Shown here in pieces: positions 35,565 to 45,793 of a DNA stretch of 64,000 nt (its first letter is position 1; each line of letters starts with the position of its first letter). The position numbers and the translations under genes are program-made. Under the pieces are notes generated by a model. It ran no database searches and was not told the DNA's origin. It saw only the letters and a list, made by a program, of their open reading frames with translations. The stretch comes from Eximiradius sp. (GTDB lineage Bacteria > Bacteroidota > Ignavibacteria > Kapaibacteriales > UBA2268), in contig CAKZLY010000018.1 in NCBI GenBank assembly GCA_937127445.1, positions 62,001 through 126,000 of the forward strand, written 5' to 3'.

Positions 35565-37004
35565 ATGTTTGTTTACTTGGGTGGAATCTTTTTACTAATT
35601 ATTGCCTATTTTACTTGGGGCAAATTTGTTGAAAAGGTAATTGGGATTGACAGCAAAAATACCACTCCTGCATATACAGTAGCAGACGGAGTGGACTACG
35701 TACCGTTACCGACGTGGAAAGTATATCTTATACAATTGCTGAATATTGCAGGATTAGGTCCGATTTTTGGTGCATTACAAGGGGCATTATGGGGACCAGC
35801 GGCATATTTATGGATAGTTTTTGGCTGTATTTTCGGTGGCGCAGTTCACGACTTTGTATCTGGAATGATGTCTTTGCGACACAAAGGCGCAAGTCTTCCT
35901 GAACTTCACGGTATTTATTTAGGTAACGTAATTAAGAACATTATGCGTGTATTTATTGTTCTGATGATGATTTTAGTTGGGGTTGTATTTGTCAAAGGTC
36001 CTGCTGATCTATTAAACCTGATTTTTACAAATCAAGGGATACAATTAAATACATATTTCTGGATAGCCCTCATATTTGTTTATTACATTCTTGCAACGTT
36101 GCTGCCCATAGACAAAATAATTGGAAGAATATATCCAATTTTTGGCATTGCACTACTTGTAATGGTGTTTGGAGTAGGAATAGGTATATTAGTCGAAGGA
36201 TATACTTTACCTGCATTTACGCTCGAGAATTTACATCCAAAGGATATACCAATCTGGTCAACGATGTTTATAACTATTGCTTGCGGAGCATTGTCGGGAT
36301 TTCATGCGACACAATCGCCGATGATGGCTCGATGCCTGAAAGATGAGAAAAATGCAAGAAAGGTATTCTATGGCGCTATGATAGCAGAGGGATTAATTGC
36401 TATGATTTGGGCAACAGTTGGTATGGCATTTTATAAAGGAGGAACAGCTGGGCTCGCAGCTGCTCTTGCAAATGGCGGCCCTAATACTGTTGTATATCAA
36501 GCTTGCGTAACTTTGATGGGGGTAGCAGGTGGAGTATTGGCTGTATTGGGCGTAGTGGTTTGCCCAATAACGTCTGGAGATACTGCATTTCGTGCTGCAC
36601 GAATTATATTGGCTGATATGCTTAGCATAGAACAAAAATCCATTATTAAAAGGTTGCTAATTGCTTTACCGATGTTTGCTGTATCAGTTTATATTACTTT
36701 CATTGATTTTTCAACTATATGGAAGTATTTTGCTTGGAGCAATCAAGTGCTGGGAACTGTTACGCTCTGGGCTTGTTCGGTATTTCTATATAAATATCGT
36801 GGTTCGTATCACTGGATTACCACTATTCCTGCATTATTTATGACGTCTGTAACGATTACATTTATTTTAACACAGCCAATAGGCTTCAATCTTACTTATT
36901 CAGTCGGCAACTGGGTTAATTTATTAGTTGTAATTTCCTGTCTGATTATTTTCTTAACTTTAGGAAAGAAATTTTCACATACAATTGCAGAAGTAAGTAT
37001 GTAA
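35565..37004 (+). CDS. cstA: CstA family carbon starvation/peptide-pyruvate transporter
   Basis: Multi-span inner membrane protein of 479 residues related to CstA, which imports peptides or pyruvate under carbon limitation. The hallmark blocks are DGVDYVPLPTWKVY, GLGPIFGALQGALWGPAAYLW, FGGAVHDFVSGMMSLRHKG, SGFHATQSPMMARCL and PITSGDTAFRAAR. It is the short type, without the extended C-terminal region of E. coli CstA (about 700 residues). The ribosome binding site is GGAGG. Single gene with about 110 bases upstream. Confidence 0.92.
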   Translation: MFVYLGGIFLLIIAYFTWGKFVEKVIGIDSKNTTPAYTVADGVDYVPLPTWKVYLIQLLNIAGLGPIFGALQGALWGPAAYLWIVFGCIFGGAVHDFVSGMMSLRHKGASLPELHGIYLGNVIKNIMRVFIVLMMILVGVVFVKGPADLLNLIFTNQGIQLNTYFWIALIFVYYILATLLPIDKIIGRIYPIFGIALLVMVFGVGIGILVEGYTLPAFTLENLHPKDIPIWSTMFITIACGALSGFHATQSPMMARCLKDEKNARKVFYGAMIAEGLIAMIWATVGMAFYKGGTAGLAAALANGGPNTVVYQACVTLMGVAGGVLAVLGVVVCPITSGDTAFRAARIILADMLSIEQKSIIKRLLIALPMFAVSVYITFIDFSTIWKYFAWSNQVLGTVTLWACSVFLYKYRGSYHWITTIPALFMTSVTITFILTQPIGFNLTYSVGNWVNLLVVISCLIIFLTLGKKFSHTIAEVSM

Positions 37005-37057
37005 TCTCTATATTTTACTTATATATAATAAAATAAAAATGTTTCGTTATTATTTTT

Positions 37058-37675
37058 ATGATTGATGTTATTAACATATCAAAAAGTAATAACACATACG
37101 ACTTTAATGAAAAAGTTGGAGTAAATTATTTTTCACAGGAAAAGAACCAAAACAATAATGAATTAATTAAATTAAATAAAAAAAATAAGGATACTTTTAC
37201 AAAATCGAGTGAACTATCGGAGAAAGAGAAGAAGATTGTTGAGGAGTTAAAGCGTCGGGACGAAGCAGTACGCCAACACGAGCAAGCACATATAGCTGCC
37301 GGCGGCAGTCTTGTTCGTGGTGGAGCTAATTTCAATTATCAGGTGGGCCCCGATGGCAAACATTATGCGATTGGTGGTGAAGTGCAAATTGATGTGTCGC
37401 CCGAAGATACTCCTGAAGCCACCATCAGAAAAATGCAGCAGGTGCAGAGAGCTGCTCTTGCACCTGCCGATCCTTCCCCACAAGATAGAGCAGTTGCAGC
37501 AATGGCAAGCCGCATAGAAGCACAAGCAGCGGCTGAACAGCGTTCTAATCAATCTAATTCATCTATTATCAATTCAAAATCAAATAATTCGGAAGCAAGA
37601 AAATCATCAACAAATATTTCTCCACAAGCAAAACTTGCTCTTTCGGCATACCAAAAATCAAATTATTCATTTTAA
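37058..37675 (+). CDS. Putative metalloprotease, SprA-related (PF12118) family
   Basis: Protein of 205 residues matching the family called SprA-related or putative metalloprotease CJM1_0395. The conserved core (about 66-165) has the zinc-site-like HEQAH in [18 protein letters not shown], then [20 protein letters not shown] and [20 protein letters not shown]. The ends are low-complexity (Asn/Ser/Lys) and no signal peptide is seen, yet relatives are often exported. The name SprA-related does not imply a link to T9SS SprA. Function of the family is not established. It stands alone between cstA and a lipoprotein gene. Confidence 0.75.
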   Translation: MIDVINISKSNNTYDFNEKVGVNYFSQEKNQNNNELIKLNKKNKDTFTKSSELSEKEKKIVEELKRRDEAVRQHEQAHIAAGGSLVRGGANFNYQVGPDGKHYAIGGEVQIDVSPEDTPEATIRKMQQVQRAALAPADPSPQDRAVAAMASRIEAQAAAEQRSNQSNSSIINSKSNNSEARKSSTNISPQAKLALSAYQKSNYSF

Positions 37676-37767
37676 CTTTTCTATTTTTTAGCAATATATT
37701 TTTATTTTTTATTTTATTCACAAATTGTTATTTTGTGTTAATAATACTTATAATGTCGGAAATCAGA

Positions 37768-38412
37768 ATGAAAAAAGTTGCTTACTTGTTGCTTGTATTA
37801 GTTTTTACTGCTTGCATAAATTTGAAATCACCATATCCAGACATAAAGTATTATAGGCTTTCAAACGAGCCACTGATGCTTGTTAATCTGGATACTTTTC
37901 CTGTATCGGTTCAACTGCGAAATATTACAATTAATGATGAGTTTAATACTGACCACATTATTGCAACAGATGCACAAACGAGGAAAGTACAAGTATATTA
38001 TTACAATCGCTGGATTTCAAAATTCGATGATTTGGCAACGGGATTTTTGCTGTCCCGCATATCGTCTTATGGTGTTTTCGCTGGTGGATTTCATCCCGCC
38101 TCGGGCATAAACGACCCTGACTATATTCTTGAAGGCAGAATTACAAACTTTATTGCAATCAACAGCGAGAAGAAAAACGCGCCTGATGCAAATTCAGTTG
38201 AAATTACGATAAATTGCTCATTTTATAGAAGAAGCAATGAATTTTCGGGGCTTAACTTGCTATTTAACAAGTCATATACTCAAAGAGTTAATCGTATAAA
38301 TTATTTTGTCGAGACCATTCCTCTTGCAACAAGCAGAGCTATGGCATTAATTTCCGATATGATACTTGTTGATATGATTAATCATATAAAATTGGATAAA
38401 AATAACAACTAA
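37768..38412 (+). CDS. ABC-type transport auxiliary lipoprotein (PqiC-like)
   Basis: Lipoprotein of 214 residues. The signal peptide ends with the lipobox FTAC at Cys16. The mature part resembles the ABC_trans_aux family (PF03886), the lipoprotein partner of MCE-type lipid transporters: YYRLSNEPL at the start, VSVQLRNITINDEF, then VQVYYYNRWISKFDDLATGFLLSRI and YILEGRITNFIAI. Longer starts (GTG 37735, ATG 37753) would bury the signal peptide. The transporter itself is not adjacent. It is 12 bases before the next gene, so the two may be co-transcribed. Confidence 0.65.
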   Translation: MKKVAYLLLVLVFTACINLKSPYPDIKYYRLSNEPLMLVNLDTFPVSVQLRNITINDEFNTDHIIATDAQTRKVQVYYYNRWISKFDDLATGFLLSRISSYGVFAGGFHPASGINDPDYILEGRITNFIAINSEKKNAPDANSVEITINCSFYRRSNEFSGLNLLFNKSYTQRVNRINYFVETIPLATSRAMALISDMILVDMINHIKLDKNNN

Positions 38413-38424
38413 TTAGGTAAAAGT

Positions 38425-39558
38425 ATGGATTTTTCTGTTCGTTTAATTGATCCCAAAACTGAGCTAAAAAAATTTATCAAAGCACAATGGAATTTTTACA
38501 AAAAAAACGATAACTTTGTCCCACCATTATTAGCAGACCAATTAAAAACCTTAAATATTGAAAAAAATCCTTTTTTTAAACATTCTGAAATTGCTTTTTT
38601 TGTCGCAGAAAATAATAGCAAAGAAATTATTGGGCGAATTGCAGCAATCAAGAATGACAATCACAATGCAACACACAAGGATAAAGTTGGTTTCTTTGGC
38701 TTTTTCGAGTGCATTAATGAACAGAGTGTTGCCGATGCTTTATTTGCAGAAGCTGAGGAATGGCTTAAATTGAAAGGTTTGGATACGATACGAGGTCCGG
38801 TAAATCTCTCTCTAAATGATACAATTGGCTTGCTAATTGAAGGCTTCGATAGTCCTCCAGTTGTACTGATGACTTACAATCCACAATATTATATTACTTT
38901 AATTGAAAACGCAGGATTTTCGAAAGCAAAAGATTTGTATGCATATTTATTGGATAAAAATGACTACTTAACTGATAAATTAATTCGTTTGCAATCAGCG
39001 ATTCGCGAAAGATATAAAATAACAGTTAGAAATGTAGCATTTCGGGATAAAGTGCAATTCAGGCAAGATGTTGAAACTTTGAAGGGAATATATAATGGTG
39101 CCTGGGAACCCAACTGGGGATTTGTCAAGATGACAGATGAAGAATTTGATTTTCTTGCAGCAGATTTGAAACAAATTGCTGAACCGGACTTTACTTTTAT
39201 CGCTGAAATTGATGGTAAGCCTGCTGGATTTGTGCTTGCCCTTCCCGATATTAATGTATGTCTGAAATATAACAAATCGGGAGGTTTGCTCGCAGGTATT
39301 TGGCATCTGCTAACTAAGAAGAAGCAAATAAATCTTGTTAGAATTATTGTATTAGGTGTATTGCCAGAATTTCAGAAAACGGGTATCGACGCAGTTTTAT
39401 ATTATGAACTTGGCGTTCGTTCTGAAAAGCATGGGATTCGTTACGGTGAAGCATCCTGGATACTCGAAGATAATGTTATGATGAATCGAGCTTTACAGAC
39501 AACCGTAAAAGGGAAGCTTTACAAAAAATATCGAATTTATGACCGCGCAATTAAATAA
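38425..39558 (+). CDS. GNAT-fold N-acetyltransferase-like protein
   Basis: Cytoplasmic protein of 377 residues with two GNAT-like halves. The first (about 1-160) has FFVAENNSKEIIGRIAAI and a conserved RGPVNLSLNDTIGLL block; the second (about 200-365) has FTFIAEIDGKPAGFVLALPD and RIIVLGVLPEFQKTGIDAVL, the acetyl-CoA-binding pattern. I know this architecture as an uncharacterised family found widely in Bacteroidota and relatives; the substrate is unknown. Its 3' end overlaps the next gene by 20 bases in another frame. Confidence 0.7.
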   Translation: MDFSVRLIDPKTELKKFIKAQWNFYKKNDNFVPPLLADQLKTLNIEKNPFFKHSEIAFFVAENNSKEIIGRIAAIKNDNHNATHKDKVGFFGFFECINEQSVADALFAEAEEWLKLKGLDTIRGPVNLSLNDTIGLLIEGFDSPPVVLMTYNPQYYITLIENAGFSKAKDLYAYLLDKNDYLTDKLIRLQSAIRERYKITVRNVAFRDKVQFRQDVETLKGIYNGAWEPNWGFVKMTDEEFDFLAADLKQIAEPDFTFIAEIDGKPAGFVLALPDINVCLKYNKSGGLLAGIWHLLTKKKQINLVRIIVLGVLPEFQKTGIDAVLYYELGVRSEKHGIRYGEASWILEDNVMMNRALQTTVKGKLYKKYRIYDRAIK

Positions 39559-39922
39559 TTTTTCCACATATTGTTTGCATATTCAAATCAGTAGAAAAGT
39601 AAAGATTAAAATTGGGAAGCTCGGAGCAATCGAATTTCCCAAGGGAATATACTTATATTGCGGAAGTGCTCGCAGTAATTTTGATGCAAGGATAAATCGC
39701 CATCTTAAGCGAGACAAGAAAATTCACTGGCATATTGATTATTTACTTGAAAACAAATATTCAAAGATTGTCAAAATTGAGAAGTTCAAATTAAGCGAAA
39801 ATACTGAATGCACGCTGTTGAAGCAGTATATCTCGAACAATTTAGCTGAAAAGTTTGCAATTGGGTTCGGTGCATCTGATTGCAGAAACGGATGCAGTAC
39901 ACATCTGCTAAGACTTTTGTAA
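39539..39922 (+). CDS. DUF123 (GIY-YIG-like) protein
   Basis: Protein of 127 residues forming a free-standing DUF123/PF01986 domain. Typical blocks: IKIGKLGAIEFPKGIYLYCGSA, then RINRHLKRDKKIHWHIDYLL and GFGASDCRNGCSTHLL. The domain resembles GIY-YIG nucleases and is sometimes fused to endonuclease III, so a role in DNA metabolism is possible but unproven. The ATG at 39539 lies within the end of the upstream acetyltransferase-like gene, so the two are likely coupled. Confidence 0.85.
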   Translation: MTAQLNNFSTYCLHIQISRKVKIKIGKLGAIEFPKGIYLYCGSARSNFDARINRHLKRDKKIHWHIDYLLENKYSKIVKIEKFKLSENTECTLLKQYISNNLAEKFAIGFGASDCRNGCSTHLLRLL

Positions 39923-39990
39923 AAAACAATTTTCTTGATTAACTTGCGTTTTTATAAAATTATTTGTTGGACGAATTAATAAGTTATGTT

Positions 39991-41037
39991 ATGAAAACAA
40001 TTGTTGTGTATTTGCTTAGTTTTATGTTGCTTTTTAATTATTCTTTTGCAAAAAATGAAATTTTAACAAAAAAAATTTCTGACAAATCTGCTTCGTTTGT
40101 TATTAATACAGACACAAAAAGAACTGTAGTAGTTTTGCACCCAGCAAGTGATGCGGCAATAAGCGCAAAAGAAATAAAACAAAGCAGTATAATGCAAGAA
40201 AGTGTTGATATTTCCGAAATAAAGCCTTTCAAAGGAAACTATTGTATTGTTTTTGACGGGATGCAATCTGTTATACCAATTACTCTTAAAGGATTGCAAG
40301 CAAAAACTCAATATATTCTATCAGTTTACAAGCCCGATACAAAAGATGAAGTGTTAGCTCAGCATAAATTTTCAACTTTAGCCGAAGAACCAATAAAACA
40401 AGCATCAGGTATTGCTTTTCGTCAGCCAACCGAGACAAGCATAGAACTTATCTGGGTTAATGGCAATGGAGAAAAAAGAATAGTGATTGCCTCGAAAGGT
40501 AAATCAGTTGTAAGTCAGCCAGAAGACGGAAAAACATATAGTTCAAACTCTAAATTTGGCTCGAATGAAAGCAAAATCGGAGATAATGCTTTTGTCGTAT
40601 ATTCTGGAACAAAAAATGAATGCAAAGTTGAGAATTTAGAGCATTCTACAATATATTCTTTTCAGGTATTTGAGCTAAATGGAAGCGGCGAGTCAACAAA
40701 TTACCTCACTTCTACGCTTTTTGGGAATCCACGCTGGAAGATGACTGCGATTCCAGCGCCAGAACTTCTTCCTGCAAAGAATGTTCACGAAATTGGTTGT
40801 GTTCTTTCGTGGAAAGGCTCGCCGAATGTTCAGAAGTATATTTTAGATATTGCTTATGACGAAGGCTTCACTCGTTTTGCGGAATTTTATGAAAATGCTG
40901 ATATTGGTGATATTACAGAAATAGAAGTAATTGATTTAAACCCGAATGAAAATTGGTTTGTTCGCGTAAAAGCAATTGGAGAAGGCTCACAAAGTGAATA
41001 TTCAAACATATTAAAGGTAAAAAAAGGAGATAAGTAG
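39991..41037 (+). CDS. Secreted fibronectin-III repeat protein
   Basis: Exported protein of 348 residues from the ATG at 39991 (the TTG at 39964 would bury the signal peptide). Signal peptide 1-20. The mature part has about three beta-sandwich units of the type common in secreted Bacteroidota proteins, with RIVIASKGKSV, FVVYSGTKNECKVENLEHST and YSFQVFELNGSGESTNYL; the last unit (about 255-345) is a clear fibronectin-III domain ending SEYSNILKV. No type IX sorting domain or lipobox is present, so it may be periplasmic. It ends with TAG directly followed by the ATG of yqeY, so it heads a run of genes. Confidence 0.6.
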   Translation: MKTIVVYLLSFMLLFNYSFAKNEILTKKISDKSASFVINTDTKRTVVVLHPASDAAISAKEIKQSSIMQESVDISEIKPFKGNYCIVFDGMQSVIPITLKGLQAKTQYILSVYKPDTKDEVLAQHKFSTLAEEPIKQASGIAFRQPTETSIELIWVNGNGEKRIVIASKGKSVVSQPEDGKTYSSNSKFGSNESKIGDNAFVVYSGTKNECKVENLEHSTIYSFQVFELNGSGESTNYLTSTLFGNPRWKMTAIPAPELLPAKNVHEIGCVLSWKGSPNVQKYILDIAYDEGFTRFAEFYENADIGDITEIEVIDLNPNENWFVRVKAIGEGSQSEYSNILKVKKGDK

Positions 41038-41490
41038 ATGAATTTGGAACAAAGAATAAATGAAGACTTGAAATCTGCTATGAAAAGTGGAGATAAAGTT
41101 CGCATTGATGCATTACGTTCTTTGCGTGCTGCTATTATTGAATTCAACAAAAGTGGTTCAGAAACTGGGCTTACACCTGAAATAGAGTTTAAAATTTTGA
41201 ATGGAGCAGCAAAAAAACGCAAAGATGCAATCGAAATGTATAAATCTGCTAATCGCCCAGAATTGCTTACTAAGGAAGAAGCTGAACTCGCAATTATACA
41301 GGAATATTTGCCAAAAATGATGGCAGAAGATGAAGTAAGAGGGTTTGTTGCAAACAAGATAAAAGAAGTAAGTGCCACCTCGATGAAAGATATGGGAAAG
41401 GTTATGGGACCAACGATGAAGGAACTCGCTGGCAAAGCAGAAGGGAGTTTGGTGCAAAAAATAGTCAAAGAGCTATTGGAAGGAAATTGA
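41038..41490 (+). CDS. yqeY: GatB/YqeY domain protein
   Basis: Helical protein of 150 residues matching the YqeY family, related to the tRNA-binding tail of the amidotransferase subunit GatB. Key blocks: MNLEQRINEDLKSAMKSGDK, RIDALRSLRAAI, EAELAIIQEYLPKMM and DMGKVMGPTMKELAGKAEG. It may act on mischarged tRNA, but the family role is unclear. It begins one base after the upstream stop and ends in a TGATG overlap with mutS2. Confidence 0.92.
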   Translation: MNLEQRINEDLKSAMKSGDKVRIDALRSLRAAIIEFNKSGSETGLTPEIEFKILNGAAKKRKDAIEMYKSANRPELLTKEEAELAIIQEYLPKMMAEDEVRGFVANKIKEVSATSMKDMGKVMGPTMKELAGKAEGSLVQKIVKELLEGN

Positions 41491-43868
41491 TGAGCGAATC
41501 TGTTCAGCAAAAGTTTGACCCTTTTGCCGAAACTTTACGGCAACTTGAATTTAAAAGTGTTCTTGAATATATTGCTAAATTCTGTAAAAGCGAAGATGCA
41601 AAAAACATTATCTTCGCTTTAAAACCAACAGACGATGTAGATAAATTAAGACGAGAGCACCAACTCATAGATGAAGCTCTCATCTTGCTATTTAGAAATG
41701 AAAATCCACCGCTTGAAAGTATTGGCGATAGTCTTAATTTGCTATATAAATCGCAAATCCAAAATGCAATGCTATTGCCGACTGAGTTGCTTGAAATACT
41801 TGATTTGTTGCGCATTGCTCGTAATTTGAAATCATATATCAAGCCGAAAGCTGATGGTTTCCCGACCATTTTTTCATATATAGAAAATCTCTACGATAAT
41901 AAACTATTAGAAAAACATATTTTAGACATAGTAACTGAAACAGGCGAAATAAAGGACACTGCTTCCCGCGAACTTTTTCAGATAAGACAAGAAATTAATG
42001 TAAAATCAGCAAGACTTCGCTCAAGAATTAATAAAATAGTTCGGCAGTTTTCTGATTTTGAAATGCTACAGGAGGAATTTTTCACTATCCGCGAAGGGCG
42101 CTTTGTTATTCCGGTTAAAGTAGAACACAAACGACAAATATCAGGTATAATTCACGGAGTATCTCAGACAGGTGCAACTGTTTTCCTTGAACCAACTGAA
42201 ATAATTGAACTGAACAACGATTTATCGCTGTTGCGTGATGAAGAAATGAGGGAAATCCAACGTATATTAAGAAACATTACCCAGGAAATAGGTTCAGAAA
42301 GCCACCAACTAATTGAGAATGCACGAATAATTGCAGATATTGACTCGATTTTTGCTCGTGCTTCTTATGCAATGCAGTTTGGTGGGATTAAGCCAGAAAT
42401 TCTGCCCCAATATGACAATTATATTTATTTAAAAAGCATTCGACATCCTATTCTTGTTCAATCAAAAGGTAAAAATAGTGTTATTCCGCTTTCAATTGAA
42501 TTTACAGATGAAATTCGTGGGCATCTTGTTTCTGGACCCAACGCTGGCGGAAAAACCGTCGCACTGAAAAACATTGGTTTGAATGTTGCTCTCGCATTGT
42601 CCGGCATTTTCCCTATTGGAGAGTGCAAGACAAATTTCCGCACGATTTTTTCAACTATTGGGGATAATCAATCAATAGAAAATGACCTTTCTACATTTAG
42701 TTCGCAAATGTTCCAAATCAAAAATATATTGGATAGTTGTGATAAGTATTCACTTGTATTAATCGACGAAATTGGTTCAGGGACAGATCCACAAGAAGGG
42801 GCAGCCCTCGCAGCTGGTATTTTGGACACATTTATAGAGCTCAACTTATTTTTTGTAGCTACCACTCACCAATCATCGCTTAAAACTTACGCATTGAACA
42901 AACAAGTAATTGCAAATGCTTCGCTTGAATTTGACGAGGAAAAGTTCAAACCAACTTATAACTTTTTAACGGGGATTCCGGGAAACTCTTATGCATTCTC
43001 ACTTGTGGAAAATATTGGGTTGCCAAAAATTGTAATCAATCGTGCCAGAAAATATTTAGGGACAAGACATTCCGAGCTGGAAGAAAGTATTGCAATATTG
43101 CAAAAATACCGTGCCGAAGCTGTTCGCTCACGTAGCGAAACTGAACAAATGAAATCTAAATTAGAAAAAATGATAAAAGATTATGAAGCACGAAGCAAAG
43201 AACTGAAAATTAAACGAAAAGAGCTTATAGATAATGCTAAAACGGAAGCTTTATCTATATTAGAGGAAGCGAATTCATTGATTGAGAGAACAGTTCGAGA
43301 AATCAAGGAACAGAAACGCCAAATTTCTGAAATTAAGCAAGATTATAAAGAAAAAAAGCAATCTCTGGAAAAAGAAGTAAAGAAAATTGAGAAAAAGCAG
43401 AAAACCAATCGCACCGCCCCGACAGAACTAACAAAAGGGCAAGCTGTTGCTCATATGGATAATCCAGCAAATATCGGGGTTGTAATTGATTGTGATAATT
43501 CTGCACAAATAGCACTTGTTGAATTCAATGGACTAAAATTTAAACTGCCTTACGCCCAGTTGATAGTTGCCAAAGACACGCAAACAAAACAAACTTTACA
43601 CATTGACTACATTAAGTATGATGCAGTAACTAAAATAGACTTACGTGGATACCGAGCTGATGAAGCTTTGCGTGCATTGGACGAGTTTATTGATAATGCT
43701 TTGCTGAACAATATAGATTATTTGACAATTTTGCACGGTAAAGGCACGGGGGCGTTGAAACAAACGATACACGATTTTCTTTCTAGGCACCCTGCGATCT
43801 CATCTTTCCGTTTAGGAGAATTAGTTGAAGGTGGTGCGGGCATAACAATAGTAAAATTTAAAGAATAA
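41490..43868 (+). CDS. mutS2: Endonuclease MutS2
   Basis: MutS homolog of 792 residues that lacks the mismatch-recognition domain. Some family members suppress homologous recombination; others rescue collided ribosomes. The core and clamp (about 1-320) precede the ABC-type ATPase: Walker A GPNAGGKTVALKN, signature SQMFQIKNIL region, Walker B LVLIDEIGSGTDPQEGAAL. A long coiled coil (about 520-640) leads to the KOW-like segment and the C-terminal Smr nuclease domain (DLRGYRADEALRALDEF, ILHGKGTGALKQ). The ATG at 41490 has AAGGAA upstream; a TTG one codon earlier is less likely. Its stop overlaps the ABC exporter start (TAATG). Confidence 0.96.
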   Translation: MSESVQQKFDPFAETLRQLEFKSVLEYIAKFCKSEDAKNIIFALKPTDDVDKLRREHQLIDEALILLFRNENPPLESIGDSLNLLYKSQIQNAMLLPTELLEILDLLRIARNLKSYIKPKADGFPTIFSYIENLYDNKLLEKHILDIVTETGEIKDTASRELFQIRQEINVKSARLRSRINKIVRQFSDFEMLQEEFFTIREGRFVIPVKVEHKRQISGIIHGVSQTGATVFLEPTEIIELNNDLSLLRDEEMREIQRILRNITQEIGSESHQLIENARIIADIDSIFARASYAMQFGGIKPEILPQYDNYIYLKSIRHPILVQSKGKNSVIPLSIEFTDEIRGHLVSGPNAGGKTVALKNIGLNVALALSGIFPIGECKTNFRTIFSTIGDNQSIENDLSTFSSQMFQIKNILDSCDKYSLVLIDEIGSGTDPQEGAALAAGILDTFIELNLFFVATTHQSSLKTYALNKQVIANASLEFDEEKFKPTYNFLTGIPGNSYAFSLVENIGLPKIVINRARKYLGTRHSELEESIAILQKYRAEAVRSRSETEQMKSKLEKMIKDYEARSKELKIKRKELIDNAKTEALSILEEANSLIERTVREIKEQKRQISEIKQDYKEKKQSLEKEVKKIEKKQKTNRTAPTELTKGQAVAHMDNPANIGVVIDCDNSAQIALVEFNGLKFKLPYAQLIVAKDTQTKQTLHIDYIKYDAVTKIDLRGYRADEALRALDEFIDNALLNNIDYLTILHGKGTGALKQTIHDFLSRHPAISSFRLGELVEGGAGITIVKFKE

Positions 43869-45709
43869 TGAAGACACAAAACAAAAATAGAGCAAGCTTA
43901 TATTTAAAAACCATTGCTTTTATTAAGCCGTTCAAGCTGTTGCTTGTTTACTCCGTAATACTCAATCTACTTTTTTCGCTTTTTAACACTTTATCGGTAG
44001 CACTAATAAAACCAGTTTTTCAAATACTATTTAAAACCGATACATCAGAAACGATTGTAAAGCATCAAAATTTAACTTTTCTTGAACAAATAAAAAATAT
44101 TTTTTTTGATTTCTTGCTTTCATTAATCATCGTTGATGATATATATTGGACATTATTTAGATTTGGACTAATTATTTTATTAGTATTTTTCTTAAAAAAC
44201 TTTTTCAAATACTGGAATGCAGTTGTAATGTCCAAGTTTGAAGAAGGTGTTATAAAATCAATACGTGATAAAATATTTTCAAAGCTAACGTCTCTTTCGA
44301 TAGATTTTTTTAACCGAAGCAAGCAAGGGAGCCTAATTTCAATAATAGCGAATGACGTTCAGGCAGTCAATTCGACGATGATTTCATCGTTTTCGATAAT
44401 ATTACGGGAAGGTTCGCAGGTGGTATTTTTTCTGTTGTTTCTTTTGAGTATTTCGCCTGAACTGACTTTAATTGCATTTTCATCAAGTATATTTAGTTTA
44501 GGTATTGTTCGATTAACAAAGAAGTATTTACGGAAGTATGCTTCACGTATGCAAAAAGCTTTGGCAGATTATACAGGAACGTTAACTGAAATTATTTCTG
44601 GGATTAGAGTGGTAAAAGCATATAATGCTGAAAGTTTTGCCAATGAAAGATTTAAGAAAGATAGCGAACGCTATGTGAAGTCGGCAGTAAAACATAAGAT
44701 GATAGTTACTATAATACCTGCAATCAATGAGATTTTTGCTATTTTCGCGCTTACGGTTGTGCTGGTAGTTGGTGCAATGAAAATCAACCAAAAAGTTATG
44801 TCACCTGACGATTTAATGCTATTCCTTTTCACCCTGTTCTCAATAATGGCACCACTTGCATCAGTAATCAATCAAATCGTTCAGTTTCCACGTGGATTTG
44901 TTTCTGCTGAAAGAATTTTTGAGGTATTAGACACCGAACCATCAGTTAAAGATGGGTATTTGGAGATTAATGAATTCAAAGATAAGATTGAAGTAAGGAG
45001 CGTTTATTTTGCGTATACAGATAAATATGTGCTGCAGGATGTTTCATTAGAGATAAAGAAAGGCAAAAAAACAGCATTTGTTGGAGGAAGTGGCAGTGGT
45101 AAATCAACAATGCTTGATTTACTGATTAGATTTTACGACCCACAAAAAGGGCAAATATTAATTGATGGTGTTGATATTCGTAATTATCAATTATCTTCTT
45201 TACGTTCACTATTTGGGGTAGTTTCGCAAGAGAATATGTTATTTAACGATACAGTTGCAAATAACATTAAGTTTGGCAAAGAACACGCAATAACTGAGGA
45301 AATAATTGAAGCATCCAAACTGGCAAATGCCTATAATTTTATTGATAAATTGGAATTAGGGTTCGACACACCAATCGGTGACCGAGGCACAAATCTTTCT
45401 GGTGGCGAACGTCAACGAGTTGCAGTAGCAAGGGCAATTGTCGGGAATCCACAAATTTTAATTTTTGATGAAGCAACTTCTGCACTTGATGCAGAAAGTG
45501 AAAAAATCGTTCAGGAAGCAATTGAAACTTCACTTGAAGGGAGAACTGCTATAATTGTAGCCCACAGGTTATCTACAATAATTAATTGCGATATGATTTA
45601 TGTTTTCAACGAGGGGCAAATAGTCGAACAAGGCACACATTTGGAGTTGATGGAAAAGAATGGATATTACAAGAAATTATATGAACTACAATTCGGTGTG
45701 AAAAATTAA
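43868..45709 (+). CDS. MsbA-like ABC exporter (fused permease-ATPase)
   Basis: Homodimeric ABC exporter of 613 residues. Residues about 20-330 form the six-helix transmembrane domain; the ATPase domain (about 365-600) has Walker A GGSGSGKSTMLDL, Q-loop SQENMLFND, signature LSGGERQRVAVARAI, Walker B ILIFDEATSALD and switch His in IIVAHRLSTI. The type fits MsbA-like lipid or lipopolysaccharide flippases, though drug export is possible. It overlaps mutS2 by one base, and the run from 39991 to here is probably one transcript. Confidence 0.93.
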   Translation: MKTQNKNRASLYLKTIAFIKPFKLLLVYSVILNLLFSLFNTLSVALIKPVFQILFKTDTSETIVKHQNLTFLEQIKNIFFDFLLSLIIVDDIYWTLFRFGLIILLVFFLKNFFKYWNAVVMSKFEEGVIKSIRDKIFSKLTSLSIDFFNRSKQGSLISIIANDVQAVNSTMISSFSIILREGSQVVFFLLFLLSISPELTLIAFSSSIFSLGIVRLTKKYLRKYASRMQKALADYTGTLTEIISGIRVVKAYNAESFANERFKKDSERYVKSAVKHKMIVTIIPAINEIFAIFALTVVLVVGAMKINQKVMSPDDLMLFLFTLFSIMAPLASVINQIVQFPRGFVSAERIFEVLDTEPSVKDGYLEINEFKDKIEVRSVYFAYTDKYVLQDVSLEIKKGKKTAFVGGSGSGKSTMLDLLIRFYDPQKGQILIDGVDIRNYQLSSLRSLFGVVSQENMLFNDTVANNIKFGKEHAITEEIIEASKLANAYNFIDKLELGFDTPIGDRGTNLSGGERQRVAVARAIVGNPQILIFDEATSALDAESEKIVQEAIETSLEGRTAIIVAHRLSTIINCDMIYVFNEGQIVEQGTHLELMEKNGYYKKLYELQFGVKN

Positions 45710-45793
45710 CCGAAATTTCTTTATAAGTTTATTTTTGATGGCATAATTATTGTTTTAATATTTCTGTTTTTTCATAACATTTCAGGATTGTAT

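Noticed and set aside
40887-41510. 207-codon minus-strand frame
   Set aside because: It is antisense to yqeY and the ends of its neighbours, all of which are well supported, and it has no recognisable features.
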